The translations under genes were made by a program, and so were the position numbers. The notes under the pieces were generated by a model. That model was not told the DNA's origin. It searched no databases and worked only from the letters and a program-made list of their open reading frames with translations. A DNA stretch of 64,000 nt, taken from positions 124,001 to 188,000 of the forward strand of contig NZ_SSOA01000008.1 in the NCBI RefSeq assembly GCF_004801395.1. The letters run 5' to 3'. Positions within the stretch are counted from its first letter, which is position 1; every line of letters starts with the position of its first letter. The DNA comes from Gillisella terrae (lineage in GTDB: Bacteria; Pseudomonadota; Alphaproteobacteria; Rhizobiales; Rhizobiaceae). Shown here in pieces: positions 8,155-17,199 of the stretch.

Positions 8155-9096
8155 GCTGCCGATGTGCTTTTCGCCACGCTGTTTTGCCAAGGCAATCTGC
8201 TTTTGGCGCTGGCGATAACGATCACGATCGGCCTGCGTGCGGGTCTCATAGCAATTGGGGCAGGAGACACCGGCCTCATAATGTGGTGAGGCCAGATCTT
8301 CCTCGGTAATCGGATGACGGCAGGCGTGGCAGAGCAGGTGGTTGCCCTCTTTCAGGCCATGGGTCACAGAGACGCGCTCGTCAAACACGAAGCAGGCCCC
8401 GTCCCACAGGCTTTCTTCTTCCGGCACGTTTTCCAGATATTTCAAAATGCCGCCCTTGAGGTGGTAAACATCCTCAAAGCCCTGTTGCTTCATGAAGGCC
8501 GTGGCCTTTTCGCAGCGGATGCCGCCGGTGCAATACATGGCAATTTTCGGCTTGTTGTGCAGGCCGGGATTGTTTTTCACCCAATCGGGAAACTCGCGAA
8601 AGGTTTTGGTATTGGGATCAACCGCACCGCGGAAAATACCAATCGCCGTTTCATAATCATTGCGGGTGTCGATCAGAATGGTATCAGGATCGGAAATCAG
8701 CTCGTTCCAATCTTTCGGGTCCACATAGGTGCCGACGATCTTGTTGGGGTCGATATCTTCGACACCCATGGTGACGATCTCTTTTTTCAGCTTCACCTTC
8801 ATGCGCAGGAAAGGCATTTTGGAGGCGCGGCTTTCTTTGTGCTCAAGGGCGGCAAATTCCGGCTGGGCGCGCAAGTATGCCAGCATATTGGCAATGCCCG
8901 CATCGGAGCCCGCCACAGTGCCGTTGATGCCCTCATGCGCCAAAAGCAGGGTGCCCATGATGCCCTGCTCTTTGCAGAGCGCAAGCAGAGGCTCACGGAA
9001 GCTTTCGAACCGTGGGAAAGAGGCAAAATGATAGAGCGCGGCCACACAAAAGGTGCCGCCCTCTTCATGGCGTGGGATTTGAAGATCATCTGTCAT
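8152..9096 (-). CDS. trhO: tRNA uridine(34) hydroxylase (rhodanese-domain TrhO/YceA)
   Basis: TrhO installs the oxygen of 5-hydroxyuridine at position 34 of several tRNAs, the O2-dependent branch of ho5U34 formation. The protein (314 residues from the chosen start) has the family's N-terminal acylphosphatase-like domain, with [21 protein letters not shown], and a rhodanese domain with the active-site loop [12 protein letters not shown]-terminal cysteine-rich tail ([14 protein letters not shown]) looks zinc-binding. The frame is open to a TTG at 9132, but [12 protein letters not shown] from the ATG at 9096 matches the usual family start better; the ribosome binding site is weak either way. Confidence 0.9.
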   Translation of the reverse strand: MTDDLQIPRHEEGGTFCVAALYHFASFPRFESFREPLLALCKEQGIMGTLLLAHEGINGTVAGSDAGIANMLAYLRAQPEFAALEHKESRASKMPFLRMKVKLKKEIVTMGVEDIDPNKIVGTYVDPKDWNELISDPDTILIDTRNDYETAIGIFRGAVDPNTKTFREFPDWVKNNPGLHNKPKIAMYCTGGIRCEKATAFMKQQGFEDVYHLKGGILKYLENVPEEESLWDGACFVFDERVSVTHGLKEGNHLLCHACRHPITEEDLASPHYEAGVSCPNCYETRTQADRDRYRQRQKQIALAKQRGEKHIGS

Positions 9097-9182
9097 GACC
9101 TGCGAAATACTGCCTCTTTCGCTCAGAATCAATTGATTTTAGCATGACGACGTTGCTTTGAGTTTTGTCAAGTCAATCGTGA

Positions 9183-9548
9183 TCAGGCAGGCGGCGTGAA
9201 AACCCGGATCCGGTGGCCGTCCAGATCGACGGCCACAAAGGTGCGGCCAAACTCGGCATCGGTTGGTGGCTGGAGAATGGAAACATTCATGGCTTTCCAC
9301 TGCGCATGAAGGGTGTCCACCTCAGAGCTTGCGGACGCACGAATGGCAATTTCACAGCCGCCGCCGGTCATGGTCGCCGAAGGCTCCACCGTGTGGCGCG
9401 ACCACAGGCCAAACACCAGACCGCCTGGCAACACAAACATCGCAAAAGTGGGTGAGATTTCAACCGGCGCCAGATTGAAGAGCTTTTGATAAAATGCAGC
9501 GCTGGCTTCGGGGCTGTTGACGTAGAGAATGGTCATTGTCGGTGTCAT
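9183..9548 (-). CDS. VOC family (glyoxalase/bleomycin-resistance fold) protein
   Basis: A 121-residue single VOC-fold protein: MTILYVNSPEASAAFYQKLF opening, FAMFVLPGGLVFGLW middle, and VAVDLDGHRIRVFTP close. Such proteins bind metals or small hydrophobic ligands, or act as lyases or dioxygenases. The frame continues upstream to 9761 inside the neighbouring regulator, but AAGGAGAG before the ATG at 9548 sets the start. It lies 65 bp downstream of a WYL-type regulator on the same strand, a pairing common in proteobacteria. Substrate unknown. Confidence 0.85.
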   Translation of the reverse strand: MTPTMTILYVNSPEASAAFYQKLFNLAPVEISPTFAMFVLPGGLVFGLWSRHTVEPSATMTGGGCEIAIRASASSEVDTLHAQWKAMNVSILQPPTDAEFGRTFVAVDLDGHRIRVFTPPA

Positions 9549-9613
9549 GGTGTCTCTCCTTGGTTGACGGCCAAGGTGTAATCCACACTCCTGCCAAAAA
9601 ATGGCAGGAGTGG

Positions 9614-10324
9614 TTAGAAGAGCCGCTCTGGTATCGCATTTTCCAAATGCCATTGTTTCAAAAGCACGGCCCGCCGTTTTGGCATACGCGCATCCTTTAT
9701 CTGGCATTCCAGAATGCGGTCTGTGCGGAAATGGCGAAAGCTTTGCCGCAAACAGCACCACGCCATCAGCACCCGCGCGCCCTCAAAGAAACTGAGCGCA
9801 AAGGGCCAGACCTCGCGCAGCGTTTGCGTGCCACTGCCATCTTGATAGGAAATGCGCAAAACGCGCTCGAGGCGGATGGCCTCGCGCAAATCGGCAAGAG
9901 CGACAGGCTGTTGTTTGGGGGCTGCATTTTGACCGAAATTGCTGGGGCCAACAATCATTGCGGTGTCTTGCAAGGCTTGCCGCAAATCCTGTGGTAGAAC
10001 GGCGGTAATTTTTGCCAGGGCATCGCGGGCCGCATGGGCCAATTGGTCGTCCGTGCGTTGAGCAACGAAGCGCGCGCCAAGCACCAGGGCGTCGATTTCA
10101 TCCCGGCTGAACATCAAGGGCGGCAGCATATAGCTGGGGCGCAGCACATAGCCGAGGCCCGGCTCGCCTTCAATATCAGCGCCCTGGGCCTGCAAGCTGG
10201 CAATATCGCGATACAGCGTGCGGATAGAAATGCCCAACTCATCGGCCAGCGTCTGGCCACGCACCGGCTGGCGGTAACGACGTAAGACCTGCAACAGGGT
10301 TAAAAGACGCTCAGCACGGCTCAT
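9614..10324 (-). CDS. YafY-type helix-turn-helix regulator with WYL domain
   Basis: A 236-residue transcription factor. Residues 1-60 form a DeoR-like winged helix (RAERLLTLLQVLRR, then TLADELGISIRTLYRDIASL as recognition region). A WYL sensor domain follows from about 135 (LERVLRISYQDG, LREVWPFALSFFEGARVLMAWC), with the C-terminal FRTDRI motif typical of the subfamily. WYL domains bind nucleic acids or small ligands. The adjacent downstream VOC gene is the most likely target. No clear ribosome binding site precedes the ATG. Confidence 0.88.
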   Translation of the reverse strand: MSRAERLLTLLQVLRRYRQPVRGQTLADELGISIRTLYRDIASLQAQGADIEGEPGLGYVLRPSYMLPPLMFSRDEIDALVLGARFVAQRTDDQLAHAARDALAKITAVLPQDLRQALQDTAMIVGPSNFGQNAAPKQQPVALADLREAIRLERVLRISYQDGSGTQTLREVWPFALSFFEGARVLMAWCCLRQSFRHFRTDRILECQIKDARMPKRRAVLLKQWHLENAIPERLF

Positions 10325-10333
10325 CGGGCACAG

Positions 10334-11251
10334 TCATTCTGTTATCGTGGCGTCATCCACTTTCAAGCGCCAAAGCTGGGCGATAATCGCAGGTTCCAGC
10401 CCAATGTCATCGCCAAACAGGGCCTTGGCCGCAACCAGCGCCTCCTCGCGCAGGGCTTGCTGTCTGCGGATAATCAGGCCCAGCAGATGCGATAGGGTTT
10501 CGGCGCTATCAAAGCGCGCCGCCTGCGCATCAATGGCAGCAGACAACATGGCAAGATCGTTTTCATGGCCGAGCACGTCGGCCAGTTGTTTGGCGCTTTG
10601 GCGTTTGAGCGCAAACGCACTGGGCCAAAGGCCGCGCAGCAAGGACAGATACATCCAATAGGTCTGCGTGGCCTTTCTAAGATCGTGAAAGCTTTCTGCC
10701 TCAAGGCCCTCTTCGCAGGCCAAAATGGCTTGCTGTGCTCTTGCCAGCAGCTTCTTCCAGGCTTTTTGCACAATGCGCGCGGCTTTTGCGCGACGAAGGG
10801 GAATGTCGGTGGAATGCAACAGATCGGCGGCATTGCGGCAGGCGGCGGCTGCATTTTGCATTGTCTGCTCGGCGCTGTCCGTGCTTTCAGCCGTTTGGAT
10901 ATCGAGTACTGACAAGGCCCGCTGCAAAGCCTGATGTTCATCCTCATTGTCAGCAAAGGATTGCAGATAGCGCAAGGATTCGATCAATGCGGATGCGTCA
11001 CGCAAGGTTGCAAGCTGCCTGGCAATGTCGCGCAGACGGATGTTTTCACTTTTGCGCAAATCAGGTGCTGCGGCGGCAATGAGACGGTAAAGCGCACGGG
11101 CGCGTTTCAGTCGCCGCCTAGCCCGATGCACGGCATCATCAACACCATTTGGCGGATTTTCCAGAACAGCGGCTGCCGCCATCAACTGTTCATGCAAGAT
11201 GGCTTTGGCGCTGATGATCAGCCCGTTTTCAGGCCTTAACTGATAGGTCAT
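10334..11251 (-). CDS. CHAD domain protein
   Basis: A 305-residue all-helical CHAD protein (conserved histidine alpha-helical domain). CHAD domains bind inorganic polyphosphate through conserved basic and histidine residues. Here the first basic cluster is VDDAVHRARRRLKRARALYRL (about 37-57) and a second is SFHDLRKATQTYW (about 190). It directly follows a CYTH triphosphatase-family gene, whose stop it overlaps by about 20 bp. In E. coli YgiF the two domains are fused in one protein; here they are separate, co-translated chains. Gene 3' of it is the WYL regulator, 10 bp away. Confidence 0.88.
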   Translation of the reverse strand: MTYQLRPENGLIISAKAILHEQLMAAAAVLENPPNGVDDAVHRARRRLKRARALYRLIAAAAPDLRKSENIRLRDIARQLATLRDASALIESLRYLQSFADNEDEHQALQRALSVLDIQTAESTDSAEQTMQNAAAACRNAADLLHSTDIPLRRAKAARIVQKAWKKLLARAQQAILACEEGLEAESFHDLRKATQTYWMYLSLLRGLWPSAFALKRQSAKQLADVLGHENDLAMLSAAIDAQAARFDSAETLSHLLGLIIRRQQALREEALVAAKALFGDDIGLEPAIIAQLWRLKVDDATITE

Positions 11252-11723
11252 TGCGCCTTGCCGCCCTGGGAGCCGACATGGCCAACCATTGGTTGGAATA
11301 GCGCTTGTCGCCCGTCACTTCCTTGCCAATCCATGGCGGCAGGGCAGGGTCGTCGCTGGCGTCTTCCAGCTCAACTTCTGCCACAATAAGACCTGCGTGG
11401 GCCCCTTCGAACACATCAACTTCCCAGAGATAGCCGCCATACTCCACGTTGTAGCGGGTTTTCTCAATCACGCGGCCAAGTGCTTTTTCGATCATTTCCT
11501 GCGCATCTTGCATTGAAATGTCATATTCAAATTCATCACGGGTCAGGCCGACATGACCGATTTTGATGGTGAGCGTGGCAGCGCTGTCGTTTTTGATGCG
11601 CACACGCACAGACCTGTCGGTTTCCGACAGGATATAGCCTTGAACAAGGCGTGAGGACTGGCTGACATGTTTGCGCCAGACATCGCTGCGAACCAGAAAT
11701 TTACGTTCAATTTCCTTGGCCAT
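11229..11723 (-). CDS. CYTH domain protein, probable inorganic triphosphatase
   Basis: A 164-residue CYTH (triphosphate tunnel metalloenzyme) protein. The defining ExExK motif is Glu4-Glu6-Lys8 in KEIERKF, and the tunnel strands with VRVRIKND, TIKIG and EVDVFEG follow. The length matches single-domain bacterial CYTH proteins such as class IV adenylate cyclase-like and tripolyphosphatase forms. With the downstream CHAD protein (overlap about 20 bp) it likely works on tri- or polyphosphate. An adenylate cyclase role cannot be excluded by sequence alone. Confidence 0.9.
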   Translation of the reverse strand: MAKEIERKFLVRSDVWRKHVSQSSRLVQGYILSETDRSVRVRIKNDSAATLTIKIGHVGLTRDEFEYDISMQDAQEMIEKALGRVIEKTRYNVEYGGYLWEVDVFEGAHAGLIVAEVELEDASDDPALPPWIGKEVTGDKRYSNQWLAMSAPRAARRNDLSVKA

Positions 11724-11894
11724 AACGCGCTTTTTCCCGCTTCCCTAACGTTAGTCTATAGAATTGCCGTTTTATGGCAATAGTTCCCTTAATTCTTCGT
11801 GCTTTGTTGCGGTGGGGTGCGCGCATTTGCCTCGACACAGGCAGCCTATCGCGCTAATCAGGGTGAAATTCAATCGTTTGAAGGGTGAAATCCT

Positions 11895-12533
11895 ATGGCT
11901 ACCAAGACGGATAAACTGCTGGCTGTTCTCAAGCTTCAGCCGGTTGTGCCGGTGTTGATCATTGATGATGTGGCCGATGCGGTGCCGCTGGCGAAAGCTT
12001 TGGTTGCCGGTGGTCTGAAGGCCATTGAAATCACCATGCGCACATCTGCTGCCCTTGAAGCCGTCAAGCGAGTAGCTGGCGAAGTGGAAGGCGCTGTTGT
12101 GGGTGCGGGCACCATTCTCAATGCTGCCCATTATGAAGCCGCTGTTGCAGCGGGTTCGCAGTTTATCGTCAGCCCCGGCACCACGGCTGAAGTTTTGGCC
12201 GCAGCTAACGCTTCGGATATTCCGCTTTTGCCCGGTGCTGCGACCGCCAGCGAAGTGATGAACCTGCGCGAAAAGGGCTATGAAGTTCTGAAATTCTTCC
12301 CGGCCGAACAGGCGGGCGGTGCGGCCTATCTGAAATCTTTGTCCTCACCTCTGGCGGGTACGCTGTTTTGCCCAACCGGCGGCATTTCGCTGAAAAACGC
12401 CATGGATTACCTGAACCTGCCCAATGTTGTGTGCGTCGGCGGCTCCTGGGTTGCTCCAAAGGATCTGGTGGCGGCTGGCGATTGGGCTGGCATCACCAAG
12501 CTTGCTTCTGAGGCTTGCGCCCTTAAGGGCTGA
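11895..12533 (+). CDS. eda: 2-keto-3-deoxy-6-phosphogluconate aldolase
   Basis: A 212-residue class I aldolase that splits KDPG to pyruvate and glyceraldehyde 3-phosphate in the Entner-Doudoroff pathway, the main hexose route in rhizobia. The Schiff-base lysine is Lys133 in EVLKFFPAE and the catalytic glutamate is Glu45 in AIEITMRT. The phosphate-binding FCPTGGIS and CVGGSWVAP segments are present. AAGGGTG precedes the ATG by 7 nt. The gene stands alone here, without edd or zwf, and a GC-rich hairpin follows. Confidence 0.95.
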   Translation: MATKTDKLLAVLKLQPVVPVLIIDDVADAVPLAKALVAGGLKAIEITMRTSAALEAVKRVAGEVEGAVVGAGTILNAAHYEAAVAAGSQFIVSPGTTAEVLAAANASDIPLLPGAATASEVMNLREKGYEVLKFFPAEQAGGAAYLKSLSSPLAGTLFCPTGGISLKNAMDYLNLPNVVCVGGSWVAPKDLVAAGDWAGITKLASEACALKG

Positions 12534-12556
12534 TCTTCGCCTTTTGCTAAAAAGTG

Positions 12557-12592
12557 ACGCCCGCACCTTGGGAGAGGCTGCGGGCGTTCCTA
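12557..12592 (+). terminator. Probable terminator after eda
   Basis: ACGCCCGCA (12557-12565) pairs with TGCGGGCGT (12579-12587). The trailing T-run is poor (TTCCTATGT), so termination may be partial. Confidence 0.55.
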
Positions 12593-12627
12593 TGTCTTGC
12601 TCAGAGACAATGGTTGAGGAGACATGG

Positions 12628-13329
12628 ATGTTTGACGCAAAGAAGCTGCTGGAGCAGTTTTTGGGATCAAAAGTTCCGGGGCTTGGCGGCTCCGTGGGCG
12701 GAAAAGGACGCGACGCCATTAACATGGCCAAGGCCAACCCATGGAAAACCGGAGCATTGGCCTCGGTGCTGCTTGGCACCAAAACCGGACGCTCGATTGC
12801 AGGCGGTGCCTTGAAAATCGGTGGTCTCGCCTTGATTGCCGGTTTGGGCTACCAAGCCTATCGCAGCTATAAAAGCGGACAAGCGCCTGAAAACATTCCA
12901 TCCTTGCCAGAACTGCCAGCGCCGCCCGCAGGCTCGGCGTTCAACACCGATACGGGCTTGAGCAATGATTTTGCCCTGACTCTGATCAAGGCGATGATTG
13001 CCGCTGCCAAGGCCGACGGCCATATTGATGCCGAGGAGCGGGCCAACATCATGGAAAAGCTGCATGTCGAAGAGCTGGGCGCAGAGGCCGAAGCCTTCAT
13101 TGCCGAGGAACTGGCCAACCCGACCGATCTTGATGCGCTGGTCAATGCGGCCCGAAGTGAAGAGCAAAAGGTTGAGCTTTACACCGCATCGCGCCTGACA
13201 ATCGAGCCGGATACACGCGCCGAGCGCGGTTATCTTGATCTTCTGGCCGGGCGGTTGGGTCTGGCCGATGGTCTGATTGACCATATTGAGGCAACTGTTG
13301 CTGCGGCCAAGGCGGGGCAGCCAGCTTAA
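12628..13329 (+). CDS. DUF533 / TerB-like membrane-associated protein
   Basis: A 233-residue protein of the DUF533 (E. coli YebE) family. The N-terminal half has a glycine/alanine-rich hydrophobic segment (SIAGGALKIGGLALIAGLGYQAY, about residues 52-75) that could be a membrane helix. The C-terminal half is a TerB-like helical domain with the acidic motif AAKADGHIDAEERANI (about 128-143). The frame runs open to 12424 over the end of eda; GAGGAG at 12616-12621 and the MFDAKKLLEQFLG start common to the family favour 12628. The function of the family is not known; it is often stress-inducible. Confidence 0.85.
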   Translation: MFDAKKLLEQFLGSKVPGLGGSVGGKGRDAINMAKANPWKTGALASVLLGTKTGRSIAGGALKIGGLALIAGLGYQAYRSYKSGQAPENIPSLPELPAPPAGSAFNTDTGLSNDFALTLIKAMIAAAKADGHIDAEERANIMEKLHVEELGAEAEAFIAEELANPTDLDALVNAARSEEQKVELYTASRLTIEPDTRAERGYLDLLAGRLGLADGLIDHIEATVAAAKAGQPA

Positions 13330-13337
13330 TTTTATTT

Positions 13338-13378
13338 GCGGGCGCGTGGCATCGATTTTCCTTTGCCTTCGCGCCCGC
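13338..13378. other. Inverted repeat between DUF533 gene and GNAT gene
   Basis: GCGGGCGCG (13338-13346) can pair with CGCGCCCGC (13370-13378) across a 23-nt loop. No T-run follows, so it may be an mRNA-end stabiliser or a weak terminator. Confidence 0.4.
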
Positions 13379-13419
13379 GCCGTCCTACTCATCTATCTAT
13401 GAAGAGAGAGGATTGTTTC

Positions 13420-14115
13420 ATGCAGGATCTGCGCAATTACAAGGTTCCGGCCCCGGCTCCGGTGACGCTTGAGGGGCGTTTCATCGTGATTGAGCCCTTT
13501 GCGCGCGATCGACATCTGCAATCGCTCTGGGATGGTTTGGGCGGCGATGCGGGCGTCAACGCATTGATCCGCTATTTCCCCAATGATGATTTCAAGGGTG
13601 TTGAAGACTTTGGCGATTGGCTGGAAGGTGCCAATGCCAGCGGCAGCCTGATCACCCATGTGTTTCGCAATAAAGCCGATAATGCTCTTGTGGGCATGGC
13701 CAGCCTGATGCGGCCTGATCCGAAAAACGGCGTGGTGGAGGTGGGGTCTGTGGCCCATGGCCCGGCCATGAAGCGCTCACCACTGTCAACAGAAGCGCAT
13801 TATCTGCTGGCGCGCCATGTGTTTGAAGATTTGGGCTATCGCCGCTATGAGTGGAAATGCCACAATGAAAATGCGCCAAGCAAGATCACGGCGGCTCGAT
13901 ACGGTTTTACCTTTGAAGGGGTGTTTCGCCAGCATGTGATTTCCAAGGGCAAAAACCGCGACACGGCATGGTTTTCGATGATTGATGGTGAGTGGCCGTT
14001 GTTGAAAGCTGCCTTTGAGGCCTGGCTTGATCCGCAGAATTTTGATGATCAGGGCCAGCAAAAACAACGGCTGGAAGATATTCGAACCGCGCTTGGCGCG
14101 AAGGCTGTGCAATGA
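13420..14115 (+). CDS. GNAT family N-acetyltransferase (RimJ/RimL-like)
   Basis: A 231-residue GNAT acetyltransferase related to RimJ/RimL and ribosomal-protein or small-molecule acetylators. The fold is seen in LEGRFIVIEPF (N-terminal strand), NALVGMASLMRPDPKNGVVEVG (central strands), the HYLLARHVFEDLGYRRYEWKC helix-strand and NAPSKITAARYGFTFEGVFRQ (acetyl-CoA-binding and C-terminal region). The frame opens at 13336, but GAGAGAGGA at 13403-13411 places the ATG at 13420. Its stop overlaps the ATG of the next small membrane protein (ATGA), so the two are co-translated. Confidence 0.88.
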   Translation: MQDLRNYKVPAPAPVTLEGRFIVIEPFARDRHLQSLWDGLGGDAGVNALIRYFPNDDFKGVEDFGDWLEGANASGSLITHVFRNKADNALVGMASLMRPDPKNGVVEVGSVAHGPAMKRSPLSTEAHYLLARHVFEDLGYRRYEWKCHNENAPSKITAARYGFTFEGVFRQHVISKGKNRDTAWFSMIDGEWPLLKAAFEAWLDPQNFDDQGQQKQRLEDIRTALGAKAVQ

Positions 14116-14324
14116 CACCAAAAGATAAAAACTCTGCCATTGCAGCGGGCCTGATTATTCTCGGCTTTGGTTTTGCAATGTATTTTCTGCCAAAGCTGGT
14201 GCTGTGGATTGGCGAATTTTCGCCCCTTCTGGCAACGGCAATTGGCTCATTGATCCTGCTGTCGTTCTTTATGATCTTCTGGCTGCGGGCGCGCTATCAG
14301 CGGCGTCACAAGGACGACATATGA
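14112..14324 (+). CDS. Small two-helix membrane protein
   Basis: A 70-residue protein with two predicted membrane helices (residues 10-30 AAGLIILGFGFAMYFLPKLV and 38-58 LLATAIGSLILLSFFMIFWL) and a basic tail RARYQRRHKD that should be cytoplasmic. I do not recognise a family. The ATG overlaps the TGA of the GNAT gene. Its 3' end overlaps the 3' end of the convergent NicO gene by 19 bp. The hydrophobic pattern and coupling make it likely real. Confidence 0.7.
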   Translation: MTPKDKNSAIAAGLIILGFGFAMYFLPKLVLWIGEFSPLLATAIGSLILLSFFMIFWLRARYQRRHKDDI

Positions 14325-15463
14325 TAGCCTTGCAATGAGGCCGCCAAAAGCAGGCTGCCGATCACAATCACAAACACGGCACCGCCCAGCTCAATGGCCG
14401 TGCCAACCCGATGCCCGGCCTTCGAGCCGGGACCAGCGATACGCACCGCAAGCCCCTTGGCGCTGACCGCGATGATGGCAAGCGCGGATACGGTGATGGC
14501 CGTGCCCGCTGCCATGGCAAACACAGAGAGGATGCCGCCAAGATAGAGGCTGTTGAGCATGGAAAAGGTCATCACCAGCAAAGCGCCGGAACAGGGCCGA
14601 AGGCCCACGGCCATAATGGCAGACCATGCCTCTTTCAGGTTGAAGTTTTCGGCGCTGACCATGCTGGGATCGGGCAGATGGCTGCGGCCGCAATCGACGC
14701 AAACCTCGCCATGTCGCAGCGATGTGTGGTCGTGGTCCAGCCCTTCTGCCTGAAAGCGTAAGCCGGTTTTCGGGCCGGTTTTGTGGCTGGTTTGCGGTGT
14801 TGAAACTGGCGCATCGCCAAACAGGCTGGCTGTCGCTGGTCCCGATGCAATGATGACCGGCTCAAGCCGTGTCCTTTGCCAGATCTCGCGCAGCTTGCGC
14901 CACAGCAGCCAAAGGCCAAACAGCACCACCAGCGCGAAACTGGCGGTTTCCATGGTGTTGGTGGCTTCGGTGAGGGTAATGCCGCTGCCACGCAGGGTGA
15001 GAAAAATAACCCCGACCGTTGCAATGGCAACAAAACCTTGCAGCAAAGACGAGATGATGGAGATGACAATGCCGCGCTTCAGCTCCAGCTCATTGGCAAT
15101 CATGTAAGATGAGATCACCGCTTTGCCATGGCCGGGGCCTGCGGCATGAAAAACACCATATGCAAAGGACAGGCCAATCAGCGTCCACAGCGCATGGGTA
15201 TTTTCGCGCATGTCGCGAAGGGCGGCGGTAAGTGTGCGGTAAAACTCTTCCTGATGAATGTTGATCCACAGCATGACCGGGGCCAGCGGGCCATTCATCT
15301 GGAAAGATGGCTCGGATGTGCCAATGCCCAGCGGTGATCCGGCATGGGCCAAGGCGGGCATAAGGAGGAGTGCAAAGCTGAGGAAGGGCAGATATTTTAA
15401 TGGAGAAACGTGTGGTCTATCCTGGCTCCGTCGCCCAATCATATCAAACCCAAGCCTCAACAT
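14306..15463 (-). CDS. Nickel/cobalt efflux permease, NicO/RcnA family
   Basis: A 385-residue polytopic inner-membrane exporter of the NicO superfamily. A signal-like segment (about 25-42) is followed by a helix with the hallmark motif FAYGVFHAAGPGHGKAVISSYMIA (about 100-123) holding the metal-coordinating histidines. A cytoplasmic metal-binding loop (GLDHDHTSLRHGEVCVDCGRSH) is rich in His and has a CxxC, and the second repeat has AVGLRPCSGALLVM. It overlaps the upstream DUF1007 gene by 7 bp. The pair is a recurrent metal-handling module. Substrate preference (Ni, Co or other) is inferred from the family. Confidence 0.9.
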   Translation of the reverse strand: MLRLGFDMIGRRSQDRPHVSPLKYLPFLSFALLLMPALAHAGSPLGIGTSEPSFQMNGPLAPVMLWINIHQEEFYRTLTAALRDMRENTHALWTLIGLSFAYGVFHAAGPGHGKAVISSYMIANELELKRGIVISIISSLLQGFVAIATVGVIFLTLRGSGITLTEATNTMETASFALVVLFGLWLLWRKLREIWQRTRLEPVIIASGPATASLFGDAPVSTPQTSHKTGPKTGLRFQAEGLDHDHTSLRHGEVCVDCGRSHLPDPSMVSAENFNLKEAWSAIMAVGLRPCSGALLVMTFSMLNSLYLGGILSVFAMAAGTAITVSALAIIAVSAKGLAVRIAGPGSKAGHRVGTAIELGGAVFVIVIGSLLLAASLQGYHMSSL

Positions 15464-16104
15464 GCCAGATCAAGCCTTGTGGCATAGAGTTTGCCCATAT
15501 CGGTTCCGGTTGGATCATTGAAGAAGGCTTCGGTCAGGCTGGCCTGATTTTGCTTGATCACGTCATTGGGGTTTGGGCGCACCACGGTATGCTTGCATTT
15601 TTTAAAGGCGTCGCCGGTTGCCACCAGATCGCTGTCGCTTTTGAAATCAATAGCGGTGTAGAGGGTTGGGTCGTGCACGCCAAAGCTCAAATTGCCCTTG
15701 ATGGGAATGGGCTTTTCCGGCTTGGTGATAAAATACACCAGCAAGCGGTTGTTCTTGTAATCGGCATTGAACACCTGTGGCTTGGCCGCCTTGATGGTGG
15801 CACCGCTGGCGGTAATGAAGGTGAAATAGCCGTAATCGCCCAGCGATGAGCGGATGGTGTTGGCGATATCGTGCAGCTCGCTGGCATCGAGCTTCAGATC
15901 GGCGTTTTTGTCAAAATCCATCAGCACACTTGAGGAGAAGACTTCATCGAAACGCCAGGTGTTGCGGAGTTCTTTGACTGTATTGTCGGGGCCAGCCACG
16001 ACCTCCAGCCGGGCATCAACAAACACATGCGGATGCGCGAGAGCAGACGAGGCGCTGGCGCAGAGCAGGCCAGTGACGAGCAGTTTTTGAGCAGTTTTCA
16101 TCAT
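15457..16104 (-). CDS. DUF1007 periplasmic protein
   Basis: A 215-residue exported protein with a cleavable signal peptide (cleavage after SSALA, about residue 23) and the family's diagnostic histidine motif AHPHVFVDARLEV directly at the mature N-terminus, which could coordinate a metal ion. DUF1007 genes almost always sit next to NicO exporters, as here, so a periplasmic metal-binding partner for nickel/cobalt efflux is likely. An EF-hand-like stretch DFDKNADLKLDASEL (about 83-97) is also visible. Confidence 0.88.
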   Translation of the reverse strand: MMKTAQKLLVTGLLCASASSALAHPHVFVDARLEVVAGPDNTVKELRNTWRFDEVFSSSVLMDFDKNADLKLDASELHDIANTIRSSLGDYGYFTFITASGATIKAAKPQVFNADYKNNRLLVYFITKPEKPIPIKGNLSFGVHDPTLYTAIDFKSDSDLVATGDAFKKCKHTVVRPNPNDVIKQNQASLTEAFFNDPTGTDMGKLYATRLDLAC

Positions 16105-16172
16105 CTCATTTTCAATGGCGCTGGTTTATCTGTCTATGGTTCAGCAATCGGACAGAAATGGGGCGTGCCTGA

Positions 16173-17099
16173 TCACGAACCTGTTCCGTTGCCTCCGGGC
16201 GTGCAGGGGCCATTGCGCTTGAACCAATTGTGCATGAAATCCACCAGGGCACGCACCTTGGCAGGCAAATAACGCCGGTGCGGATAGACGGCATAAATGC
16301 CGCGGCCCGTGGGCATGTATTCTTCAAACAAAGAGATCAAGGCACCGCTTTCAATGTGGGAGCGCGCCACAAAATCCGGCAGCATGGCGGCACCCAAGCC
16401 GGAAAGCGCACCGCGCAAGGTGGTTTGCGGACTGTTGACCACCAGCGGGCCGGAAATATTAACGGTGAAGGCGTCTCCGGTTGGTCCTTGCAGGCGAATG
16501 CTGTTGTGGCTGCGGCTGTTGGTGTCAATCAGCATGGGGATATTGGCAAGATCCTGCGGGTGATTGAGGGGGCCGTATTTTTCCAAAAGCTTGGGGCTGA
16601 CGCAGGCATAGATTTTGAAATCGGCCAGCTTGCGGGCAATCATGCCCGAATCATCCAGCTTGGTCACGCGAATGCCGAGATCAAAGCCTTCTTCGATCAA
16701 ATCAACGAATCGGTCTTCGGCAGCAATTTCGATGGAAAGGTCCGGGTGCTCCAGCGCAAAATCGATCAGGGATTGCCCCACTTCGGCATCGGTGAAGCTG
16801 CGCGGCACGGTGATGCGAATTTTGCCGCGAATATCGGCATTGTTCTCACGCACCAGATCAGCGAGGTTGTCGATCTCTTTCAAAATGTCGGCGGCAGAGC
16901 GAAAATAGGTATGTCCGGCCTCTGTCATGGAAAACTGACGGGTGGTGCGGTTGAGCAAAAGCGCGCCCAATTCATCTTCCAGTTCCCGAACATATTTGGA
17001 TAACAAGGCTTTAGAACGCCCGGTCTTTCGGGCCGCCGCTGAAAATCCCTCGGCTTCAACAACGTCAATAAACGCACGAATACGGGTGAGGGTGTCCAA
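16173..17099 (-). CDS. LysR family transcriptional regulator
   Basis: A 308-residue LysR regulator: the N-terminal winged helix-turn-helix (FSAAARKTGRSKALLSKYVRELE, about 19-41) is followed by a type 2 periplasmic-binding-like effector domain (from IRGKIRITVPRSF, about 90). The most plausible start is a TTG at 17099, with GGAG nine nt upstream; the following MDTLTRIRAF is a typical LysR beginning. The subgroup with RSKALLSKYV and the GMIARKLADFKIYACVSPKLL segment often regulates adjacent oxidoreductases, but none lies nearby. Target unknown. Confidence 0.88.
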   Translation of the reverse strand: MDTLTRIRAFIDVVEAEGFSAAARKTGRSKALLSKYVRELEDELGALLLNRTTRQFSMTEAGHTYFRSAADILKEIDNLADLVRENNADIRGKIRITVPRSFTDAEVGQSLIDFALEHPDLSIEIAAEDRFVDLIEEGFDLGIRVTKLDDSGMIARKLADFKIYACVSPKLLEKYGPLNHPQDLANIPMLIDTNSRSHNSIRLQGPTGDAFTVNISGPLVVNSPQTTLRGALSGLGAAMLPDFVARSHIESGALISLFEEYMPTGRGIYAVYPHRRYLPAKVRALVDFMHNWFKRNGPCTPGGNGTGS

Positions 17100-17199
17100 A
17101 AGGTGATCTCCAAATCTTTGCGCAACGGGTGAACAATAGCGCGTTATCGTTCAACTTTCACGCCCCAAAAAAACCGGCAATAAAAAAATATGCGGGCTT

